DNA of 64,000 bases from Amycolatopsis eburnea (GTDB lineage Bacteria; Actinomycetota; Actinomycetes; Mycobacteriales; Pseudonocardiaceae): NCBI RefSeq assembly GCF_003937945.1, contig NZ_RSEC01000061.1, positions 1 through 64,000 on the forward strand. Reading direction: 5' to 3'. Shown here one piece after another: positions 41,335 through 47,637 of the stretch; position 1 is the first letter of the stretch, and the number at the start of each line of letters is the position of its first letter. A program made the translations under genes and the position numbers. Under the pieces are notes generated by a model. That model did no database searches and was not told the origin of the DNA. It was given only the letters and a program-made list of their open reading frames with translations.

Positions 41335-42377
41335 GAGACACCCCTGATCTGCCGGGACCGGGTCAGCAGTGGATCGCTTTCCGCCTCCCGGCTGTCCAGC
41401 CGCTCGATGGCCTGGGCCCGCTCGCGGACGGCGACCGCCCGCCGCTCCCACCCTGCGTAGATCTCGTCCACGGCGTCGGGTGGCACGTCCGGACTGGTCG
41501 CGATTTCCTCGTAGAGCGCCGCGAGGTAGTTGCGCATGACCGAGCGGGCGTCCTCGTTCGGGATCCCGGCCCATCGCACGATCCGGTTCCACAGCGGCGT
41601 GAACCACGGCAGCGACTGCAGATCGACCGTCGGCTCCACCCCGACGCTGAAGGCGAGGTAATCGGTCTTCACCGGCGGTTTCGCCGATGCCGCGGTGTCG
41701 CCCTTCTTCAGCATCCCGCCGTCGAGCCACAAACGATCGGCTTGTTCGGCGTTCGGCAGGACCGCGAAAGATGCCGCGGGCAGCTGGTCGCCGTGGAGTT
41801 CGAGGCGTTCGCCCAGCACGGGCTGCACCTGCTTGTGGCCCAGGGCGGCCTCGACGGCGTCCAGGACACCGTTCGCGATATCGAGCCCGGCGGACATCGG
41901 GCCGCCGACGCCGACCGCCGAGCAGATTTTCTGCACGGCGCTGAGAGCGGCCCGGGCGTAGTCGTCGCGCAAGAGCCGGTACAAGATCACCGTGACCGCG
42001 ATCCGCCCGGTGTAGGGGAAGGGGCCGCCGACCAGTGTGTCCGAGTACCGCATTGTGCGCGGGGTGCCGTGCTCCGCGTTCACCAGTGAAGAACCGACGA
42101 CGAACGGAACCCGGCAGGTCTTTCCGTCGAACAGCGACTCGGTTACGGCGAGCACCAACGGGTCGTAGGTCTTGCTGCGCACTTGGTCGGAAGCCAGCCG
42201 CATGTCGTTCACGGTCACGTGTACGCGGTGGCGGTCTTTCGTCGCGGCCGTCGGTCCTCGAGCGCCGTTTTCCGGAAGGCTGCCCAGCACGTGGTCGGAG
42301 GGGATCAGGAGCCGGTGGCAGGCCGGGAGCTGCGAACGGCCGAACTTTTGGATTGTTTCGTAAATTCCTCCCGGCAT
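41331..42377 (-). CDS. Unknown protein, first gene of the CHAT/FlhA-like operon
   Basis: A 348-residue protein with no family I recognise. It starts at ATG 42377, 7 nt after GGGAGA, and overlaps the CHAT gene by ATGA. The middle (about 140-175) has a Gly/Ala-rich stretch (SAVGVGGPMSAGLDIANGVL) that may contact a membrane or a partner. The C-terminal 60 residues are helical and charged (ERRAVAVRERAQAIERLD). A run DRHRVHVTVNDMRLASDQVR lies near residue 50. As the first gene it could be the sensor or the target-recognition part of the system, but this is only a guess from gene order. Confidence 0.7.
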   Translation of the reverse strand: MPGGIYETIQKFGRSQLPACHRLLIPSDHVLGSLPENGARGPTAATKDRHRVHVTVNDMRLASDQVRSKTYDPLVLAVTESLFDGKTCRVPFVVGSSLVNAEHGTPRTMRYSDTLVGGPFPYTGRIAVTVILYRLLRDDYARAALSAVQKICSAVGVGGPMSAGLDIANGVLDAVEAALGHKQVQPVLGERLELHGDQLPAASFAVLPNAEQADRLWLDGGMLKKGDTAASAKPPVKTDYLAFSVGVEPTVDLQSLPWFTPLWNRIVRWAGIPNEDARSVMRNYLAALYEEIATSPDVPPDAVDEIYAGWERRAVAVRERAQAIERLDSREAESDPLLTRSRQIRGVS

Positions 42378-42517
42378 CAGCTGTCTCCCTGAGCTCGGCT
42401 TACCGCGATGAGCGTGAGTCGTCGCCGCTTGCCACGGGGTTACACCTTGTTGCGGTCAAGAAGGGAAATCACTCGGGTGGCGTACCGGAGGGTCGGGGTC
42501 GGTGGCGGCGTTGAGGA

Positions 42518-42664
42518 ATGCGCGGCCGCGGAAACGGATCCCGGTCCGCGATCGAGGTCGCAACCGTGCGGACGACGCCGGCCGGCTATGGGAGCTTCGC
42601 GGCGACCGGGTACCTGAAGACCGGTCGCACCGGCGAGGCCGTGAGCACCGTCATCCGGCGCTGA
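42518..42664 (+). CDS. Possible small ORF or gene remnant (48 aa)
   Basis: A frame from ATG 42518 to TGA 42664 encodes 48 residues, ending with TGRTGEAVSTVIRR. A weak GAGG lies close before the ATG. It sits in the 287-bp gap between two minus-strand genes. The C-terminal half reads more like real protein (AGYGSFAATGYLKTGRTGEA) than chance, so it could be the end of a decayed gene. No family is recognised. The rest of the gap (42378-42517) should hold the promoter of the CHAT/FlhA-like operon. Confidence 0.25.
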   Translation: MRGRGNGSRSAIEVATVRTTPAGYGSFAATGYLKTGRTGEAVSTVIRR

Positions 42665-43291
42665 CTACGCCTCTTCGAGCAGGGCCGGGTCGGTCGCGAC
42701 CGCGCGGAGGCGGGCCAGCATGATGCGGGCGACCCGGTCGTAGCGGCTGTCGTCGTCGAAGAGCACGGCGTCTTCGGCGGCGACGCGGGCCAGCGCGTCG
42801 AGTTCGAAGGCGAGGTCGGCCGGGTCGAGGTCCGCGGTGATCTCGCCCAGCTCCTGCGCTTCGGAAGTCGTTGCCGCGTAAAAGATCTGCCAGTCTTGGC
42901 GGGCCGAGGCGATGGTGTCCCGGACGCGGCCGGGGCGGGCGTCGAACTCCGCGGCCGCCGCGGTGAAGAAGCAGCCGCCGTCGAACACCGGACGGCGGGT
43001 GTACCGCAGCCACGACTCGCCCAGTGCCCGGACGCGCCGGATGCCCGGGGGTGCCTTCCTGGCCGGTCTGACGACCTTCGCCGTGAAGACTTCGATCGCC
43101 GCGCGCACGGTCGCGAGCTGCAGCTCCTCCTTCGACCCGAAGAGCGCGAACACCCCGCTCTTGCTGACGTCCAGCTCGGTGGCCAGCCGTCGCACGGACA
43201 GGCTTTCCAGCCCCTCCACCGAGGCGATGTTCATCGCCCGGTCCAGGATGAGCTGCCGTGACTGCATGCCGCGCAGGATCCGCTTGTCCAC
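42665..43291 (-). CDS. TetR-family transcriptional regulator
   Basis: A 208-residue TetR protein. It begins VDKRILRGMQSRQLILDRAM, the usual TetR lead-in, followed by the HTH RRLATELDVSKSGVFALFGS and a C-terminal ligand domain. GTG 43291 is supported by this lead-in and by a TATGCT hexamer 6 nt upstream (leaderless mRNA). It is divergent from the oxidoreductase at 43418. A widely spaced, perfect inverted repeat (43312-43325 and 43380-43393) lies between them, so it probably represses the oxidoreductase/hydrolase pair. Confidence 0.92.
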   Translation of the reverse strand: MDKRILRGMQSRQLILDRAMNIASVEGLESLSVRRLATELDVSKSGVFALFGSKEELQLATVRAAIEVFTAKVVRPARKAPPGIRRVRALGESWLRYTRRPVFDGGCFFTAAAAEFDARPGRVRDTIASARQDWQIFYAATTSEAQELGEITADLDPADLAFELDALARVAAEDAVLFDDDSRYDRVARIMLARLRAVATDPALLEEA

Positions 43292-43297
43292 CTCGTG

Positions 43298-43303
43298 AGC
43301 ATA
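43298..43303 (-). promoter_or_regulatory. -10 element TATGCT of leaderless tetR-type gene
   Basis: TATGCT on the minus strand is followed by CACGAG and GTG 43291, a 6-nt spacing. Confidence 0.5.
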
Positions 43304-43311
43304 GCCGATAG

Positions 43312-43393
43312 GTGGACGACCGTACCGGTGTCGTAGCCGAAGTTGGTCAAAATTACGCGGCCGAGCCGTGAAAGTTCCAGTACGGTCGTCCAC
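43312..43393. promoter_or_regulatory. Paired operators: 14-bp inverted repeat with 54-bp spacer
   Basis: GTGGACGACCGTAC (43312-43325) and GTACGGTCGTCCAC (43380-43393) are exact reverse complements. TTGGTCAAA (43343-43351) and TTTGACC (about 43398-43404) form a second, offset pair. One arm lies near each gene's start, so a regulator could bind both and loop the DNA between them. Confidence 0.6.
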
Positions 43394-43417
43394 ATTGTTT
43401 GACCGAAGGAGCTGAGC

Positions 43418-44365
43418 ATGCGAGCGGTGCGCCAAGACGAGTGGGGTTCTCCGGAGGGCATGAGACTGGTCGAGACCGAGGCGCCGGTGCCGGTCTTCGG
43501 CGAGGTGCTGGTCGAGGTGCGGGCGGCGGGCGTGAACCCGGTCGACTGCTACACGGCCCGGGGCCAGGCCTACAACCGCGTCCTCGACCTGCCGTTCGTC
43601 CACGGCTGGGACGTCGCGGGCGTGGTGGCCGAGGTCGGCTACGGCACCACGCGGTTCCGGCCCGGCGACCGGGTCTTCGGCATGCCGTGGTTCCCGCGCG
43701 CCGCGGGCGCCTACGCGGAGTTCGTCACGGCGCCCGCGCGGCACTTCGCCGCCCTGCCCGCCGAGCTCGGCTTCCCGGCGGGGGCCGCGTTGCCGCTGGC
43801 CGGGCTGTCCGCGTGGCAGATGCTCGTCGACGTGGCAGGGGTCCGGCCGGGGCAGCGCGTGCTGGTCACGGCCGCGGCCGGCGGCGTCGGCCACCTCGCG
43901 GTCCAGATCGCGAAAGCGCTCGGCGCGTACGTGATCGGCACCGCCAGCGCCGCCAAGCACGCGTTCGTGACGGCCCTCGGCGCGGACGAGGTCGTGGACT
44001 ACACCACGACCGACGTCGCCGCGGCAGTCCGCGACGCCGACGTGGTGCTCCAGATGTTCGGCGGTGACGCGGCGCTGGACGCGCTCCGGTGCCTGCGCCC
44101 GGGCGGGATCCTGGTCAACGCCCAGAGCGCGTGGACCCCCGGGATGCACGAACGGGCGGCGGAACTGGGTGTCCGCGCGTCCGGGTTCCTGGTCGAGCCG
44201 GACCACGTCGGTCTCGCCGCGCTGGCGGATCTGGCACGCGAAGGCGCGCTCGAGGTGCACGTCGGCCGCGAACTGCCGCTCTCGCAAGCGGTCGAGGCGC
44301 ACCGGCTCGTCTCGAGTGGACGGACCGTCGGCAAGGTCGTGCTGACCGTGGGCGGGCCGGCGTGA
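43418..44365 (+). CDS. NADP-dependent quinone-oxidoreductase-like MDR enzyme
   Basis: A 315-residue medium-chain dehydrogenase/reductase without zinc ligands. Signals are the N-terminal MRAVRQDEWGSPEGMRLVET, the AGVNPVDCYTARG catalytic-domain motif and the Rossmann motif TAAAGGVGHLAVQIAKALGA. Such enzymes reduce quinones or enones with NADPH. RBS AAGGAG precedes ATG 43418. The alpha/beta-hydrolase gene overlaps its stop by GTGA. It is probably controlled by the divergent TetR regulator. Confidence 0.92.
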   Translation: MRAVRQDEWGSPEGMRLVETEAPVPVFGEVLVEVRAAGVNPVDCYTARGQAYNRVLDLPFVHGWDVAGVVAEVGYGTTRFRPGDRVFGMPWFPRAAGAYAEFVTAPARHFAALPAELGFPAGAALPLAGLSAWQMLVDVAGVRPGQRVLVTAAAGGVGHLAVQIAKALGAYVIGTASAAKHAFVTALGADEVVDYTTTDVAAAVRDADVVLQMFGGDAALDALRCLRPGGILVNAQSAWTPGMHERAAELGVRASGFLVEPDHVGLAALADLAREGALEVHVGRELPLSQAVEAHRLVSSGRTVGKVVLTVGGPA

Positions 44366-45036
44366 GCCCGGCGGCCACGTTCGTCCTCGTCCACGGCGCC
44401 TGGCACGGACCGTGGGCCTGGCACGGCGTCGTACCCCACCTGCACGCCGCGGGTGCGCGCACGATCACCCCGGAACTCGGCGGGGGCGGCCTCCACGACG
44501 ACGCCGGCGCGGTCCTCGACGCCCTCCCGGACGGCGAAAACGTCGTGCTGGTCGGGCACAGCTACGCCGGCCTGGTCGTCCGGGAGGCGGCCGACGCGCG
44601 TCCCGGCGCGGTCGAGCACGTCATCCTGCTCGACGGCTGGGCCGGACCGGACGGCGCGAGCCTCCTCGGCCTGGCGCCCGCATCGTTCGGCGCGGCGATC
44701 CGGGCGGCGGCCGGGGACGGCACGCTGATCCCGGCGCCTCCGCCGGCCGCGTTCGGCGTGACCGACCCGGATCAGGCGGCCTGGCTGGCGGAACGGCTGC
44801 GGCCCCAGCCGCTGCGCACGTTCACCGAACCCACGCGGTTGACCGGCGCGGTCGGCCGCGTCCCCGGAACGGCCGTGCACTGCCGGCCGCCGACGTACCC
44901 GTTCGAGCGGTTCGGGAAGTCCGCCGGGTACGCGACGCGGGCGCTCGACGGACCGCACGACGTGCCGCTCACGGACCCCGAACTGGTCGCCCGCACGCTC
45001 CTTGAAGTAGCTTGCCCGGGTGAGTCTCCTCGATGA
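44362..45036 (+). CDS. Alpha/beta-hydrolase
   Basis: A 224-residue hydrolase of the methyl-esterase/hydroxynitrile-lyase-like branch. The oxyanion-hole segment is VLVHGAWHGPWAW, the nucleophile elbow VLVGHSYAGLVV, and the C-terminal His follows ALDGPHDVPLTDP. No signal peptide is present. It is translationally coupled to the oxidoreductase upstream, and the two probably act on one substrate. The next gene starts inside its last 17 bases. Confidence 0.9.
   Translation: MSPAATFVLVHGAWHGPWAWHGVVPHLHAAGARTITPELGGGGLHDDAGAVLDALPDGENVVLVGHSYAGLVVREAADARPGAVEHVILLDGWAGPDGASLLGLAPASFGAAIRAAAGDGTLIPAPPPAAFGVTDPDQAAWLAERLRPQPLRTFTEPTRLTGAVGRVPGTAVHCRPPTYPFERFGKSAGYATRALDGPHDVPLTDPELVARTLLEVACPGESPR
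45008..45013 (+). promoter_or_regulatory. -10 element TAGCTT inside the hydrolase gene
   Basis: TAGCTT ends 6 nt before GTG 45020, so the small gene there may be transcribed separately as a leaderless mRNA although it overlaps the hydrolase gene. Confidence 0.4.
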
Positions 45037-45460
45037 CGTGGCCGAGCGCGACGGCTGGCGCTGCTGGGTGTGCGACGAACCGGTCGACCCGGACATGTCG
45101 GTGAACGACCCGCGGGGACCCAGCGTCGACAGCCGGACCGCCGACCGGAAGGCGAAGGTCCCCGAGCGGCTCGCACACCGCGGGTGCAACACGCGCAAGG
45201 GCGCGGTCAAGGTGGTCATCGCCTGGCCGGACCGCCTGCACGTGGCCGAACCCGCGCCGCTGATCACCGTGGCCGGACGGCTGGAGCGCAAGGGCGGCCG
45301 CGAAATGGTCGCCCGGTGCCCGACCGAGCAGGACGCCCGGGAGGCCGCGGACTGGCTGGTGGACCGGTTTTCCCGGCTCCTGCCGGGACTCCCGGTGACC
45401 GCCGACGTCCAGCCGGGCGGTGGTCAGTTCCTGGTTCTGCTGGCGGCCGGTCGTCGCTGA
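45020..45460 (+). CDS. HNH-like protein lacking the catalytic histidine
   Basis: A 146-residue protein. WRCWVCDEPVDPDM at the start and LAHRGCNTRKGA further on are the zinc-binding Cys and final strands of an HNH nuclease. The central DH catalytic pair expected in between is replaced by SVDSRTAD, so nuclease activity is doubtful. The C-terminal 80 residues (APLITVAGRLERKGGREMVA and on) are a separate domain of unknown kind. It overlaps the upstream gene by 17 bp. DNA binding without cutting is possible. Confidence 0.7.
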   Translation: MSLLDDVAERDGWRCWVCDEPVDPDMSVNDPRGPSVDSRTADRKAKVPERLAHRGCNTRKGAVKVVIAWPDRLHVAEPAPLITVAGRLERKGGREMVARCPTEQDAREAADWLVDRFSRLLPGLPVTADVQPGGGQFLVLLAAGRR

Positions 45461-45469
45461 CCGCGGGGG

Positions 45470-46132
45470 TCAGGCGGCGCCGCCGGGTTGCCACGGGCCG
45501 CCGGGGTACCCGGGCTGCGGCACCGTGCGCTTGGCGGCGGACAGCCGGACGATGCCGAGGACCGCGTTGACGACCAAGGCGACGAGCAGGAACGGCACCG
45601 CGATCAGGTGGACCGGCCGGAAGCCCACCGCCTCGGAGATCAGCTGGCCGATGACCGGCCCGAGCAGCAGCGCGAGCACGGCGAGCCCGGCCGTCACCCC
45701 GCCGGCAGCTCCGCGGCCTTCGCGGAGCTTCACGATCAGCGCGACCGTCGCACCGGCGGCCGCGCCCGTGCCGAGTCCCGAGAGGACGCGGCCGGCCGTC
45801 AGCAGGGCGCCGGCGTCGGCGAAGGCGACCAGCAGGACGCCGAAGACGAGGAAGCAGGACGCGGGCACGGCCACGGCGGTCGGGAAGCGGGCGCCGAGCA
45901 GGAGCCCGGGTACCGCGCCGAGCGCCACCCCGGCCAGGTAGGCGACCAGGCCCGCCACCAGCAAGAACAGGCTGGACAGGCCGAGGTCGCGCTGGATCTC
46001 CGACTCGCCGTCGAACCGGTAGATCACGGTCAGCATGAAGAACCCGATCAGCGCGGTGGACCCGGGCCCGAGCACCTGCCACCAGACCGGAGCGGTGACC
46101 GGGCGGGTGGCGTTCGGCGGCGTCACGTACAT
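45470..46132 (-). CDS. Small MFS-like membrane protein
   Basis: A 220-residue protein with about six membrane helices. One stretch, GRVLSGLGTGAAAGATVALI, resembles the MFS motif after helix 4, but the protein is only half the size of a normal transporter. It may be a half-size MFS relative or a remnant that still has an open frame. The C-terminus is a short Pro/Gly-rich cytoplasmic tail. The divergent HAD gene begins 78 bp away. Confidence 0.7.
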   Translation of the reverse strand: MYVTPPNATRPVTAPVWWQVLGPGSTALIGFFMLTVIYRFDGESEIQRDLGLSSLFLLVAGLVAYLAGVALGAVPGLLLGARFPTAVAVPASCFLVFGVLLVAFADAGALLTAGRVLSGLGTGAAAGATVALIVKLREGRGAAGGVTAGLAVLALLLGPVIGQLISEAVGFRPVHLIAVPFLLVALVVNAVLGIVRLSAAKRTVPQPGYPGGPWQPGGAA

Positions 46133-46198
46133 GCGGGTGACCGTATAGCTTCGCGAGCGCGCGCGTACGGCGATGGCGGAAGTCGGCCACGGCTGTCC

Positions 46199-46204
46199 TA
46201 CAGT
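46199..46204 (+). promoter_or_regulatory. -10 element TACAGT of leaderless HAD gene
   Basis: TACAGT ends 6 nt before GTG 46211. CCGTA and TACGG (46141-46145 and 46166-46170) form an outer dyad in the same divergent region. Confidence 0.5.
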
Positions 46205-46210
46205 GGGGCC

Positions 46211-46939
46211 GTGGCCGACCTGACGGAGTTCAAGGCGCTCAGCTTCGACTGCTACGGCACGTTGATCGACTGGGAGGCGGGGATCGCCGCCGTCCTGTCG
46301 CCGTGGGCGAAGGAGCACGGCCTCGGCCTCTCCGACGAGGAACTGCTGGTCGCCTACGCGGACAACGAGGCCGCGGTCGAGCGGGAAGCGCCGGCGACGC
46401 GGTACCCCGACGTGCTCGCGGAGGCGTTCCGCCGGACCGGCGCGGATCTCGGGTGCGGTGTCGGCGACGAGTGGGCCCGCCGGCTCGGCGAGTCCGTGCC
46501 GCAGTGGCCCGCGTTCCCGGACTCGGCCGACGCGCTGGCGCGGCTCGCCGGGCACTACCAGCTGATCATCCTGTCCAATGTGGACCGTGCGGGCTTCGCG
46601 GGGAGCAACGAGCGGCTGCGCGGCCGGTTCGCCGCGATCATCACCGCCGAGGACGTCGGCGCCTACAAGCCCGCCGGGAACCACTTTCGCGCGCTGGACG
46701 AGACGTTGCCGTCGCTGGGGGTGGCGCGCGCGGAACTGCTGCACGTGGCGCAAAGCCTGTTCCACGACCACGTTCCCGCGAAGCGCGAAGGCCTGTCGTC
46801 GGTGTGGATCAACCGGCGGCACGCCAACCCGGGCTGGGGCGCGACGCCCGAGCCGAGCGGCGACTGGTCCTACCAGGCCGAATACCCGTCGATGGGTGCC
46901 TTCGCCGACGCCGTCGACCGCGCGTTCGCCGGAGCCTGA
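46211..46939 (+). CDS. HAD-superfamily hydrolase, haloacid dehalogenase-like
   Basis: A 242-residue enzyme. Motif I is ALSFDCYGTLIDW with the Asp nucleophile, motif II IILSNVDR, and the Lys of motif III in DVGAYKPAGNHF. The usual acidic motif IV is replaced by LLHVAQSLFHDHVPAK, as in the type II haloacid dehalogenase branch. Cleavage of 2-haloacids is possible, but many relatives are phosphatases. A small alpha/beta-hydrolase-like gene follows after 25 bp. Confidence 0.9.
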   Translation: MADLTEFKALSFDCYGTLIDWEAGIAAVLSPWAKEHGLGLSDEELLVAYADNEAAVEREAPATRYPDVLAEAFRRTGADLGCGVGDEWARRLGESVPQWPAFPDSADALARLAGHYQLIILSNVDRAGFAGSNERLRGRFAAIITAEDVGAYKPAGNHFRALDETLPSLGVARAELLHVAQSLFHDHVPAKREGLSSVWINRRHANPGWGATPEPSGDWSYQAEYPSMGAFADAVDRAFAGA

Positions 46940-46964
46940 CGCCCGGAGCCGCCATACTGGTCCC

Positions 46965-47636
46965 ATGACGAGCGACGGCCGCGCGATGTTGCTGGGCTTC
47001 GATCCCGACGAAGGGCGGCTCATCATCGCCCGGAACAACCCGGACGACGCGCGGTACGTCGTGGTCGTCATCCCCGGCGCCGGATCCGGCATGCACAACG
47101 CGGACCCGTTGTTCGACCTCGTGGACACACTGATCAGCAGGTTCGAGGGGGACGACTTCTCCGTGGTCGGCTGGGCCGACTACGTGGCACCGCAGGACTC
47201 CTGGCAAGCCCGTGACCCGGCGTACGCGGCCGCGGCGACCGGCCGGCTGGCGAGTTTCCTGGCCGGCCTGCCGGTCACGGCGGAGAACTTCGGGCGCTAC
47301 AAGAAAGCGGCCAGGGTCGTGGTGGTCGGGCTCGGCTACGGCGGTCTCGTCGCCGGGCTGACCGGGCGCGAGCACGGGCTCGCCGCGGACGCGCTGGTCC
47401 TGCTCGGCTGCGCCGGGGCGGGCGTCGACAGCGCCGCCGCGGCGCGGGTGCGCGGGCCGGTGTACGTCACGCCCGACGACCCCGGCGACGGCACGCCGCC
47501 GGACGCGCACGGGATCCGGCCGGACACCCCGGCCTTCGGCGCCACGCTCCTGCGGCCGGGCCCGTTGACCTTCCGGCGCGATCCGTTCGTGCGGTACCTG
47601 CCCTCGCTGCGGCGGATCGTCCTGGGGACGGCGTGA
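46965..47636 (+). CDS. Alpha/beta-hydrolase-like protein (DUF1023-like) without the nucleophile
   Basis: A 223-residue protein. VVVVIPGAGSGMHNADPLFD, VVGWADYVAPQDSWQARDP and the position of RVVVVGLGYGGLVAG resemble the DUF1023 alpha/beta-hydrolases. At the nucleophile elbow the expected GHSYG is GLGYGG, so the catalytic Ser is missing and it is probably not an esterase. CATACT ends 6 nt before ATG 46965, suggesting a leaderless mRNA. Its stop lies one base before the end of the convergent CHAT gene. A binding or scaffold role for the neighbouring CHAT locus is conceivable but unproven. Confidence 0.65.
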   Translation: MTSDGRAMLLGFDPDEGRLIIARNNPDDARYVVVVIPGAGSGMHNADPLFDLVDTLISRFEGDDFSVVGWADYVAPQDSWQARDPAYAAAATGRLASFLAGLPVTAENFGRYKKAARVVVVGLGYGGLVAGLTGREHGLAADALVLLGCAGAGVDSAAAARVRGPVYVTPDDPGDGTPPDAHGIRPDTPAFGATLLRPGPLTFRRDPFVRYLPSLRRIVLGTA

Positions 47637-47637
47637 C

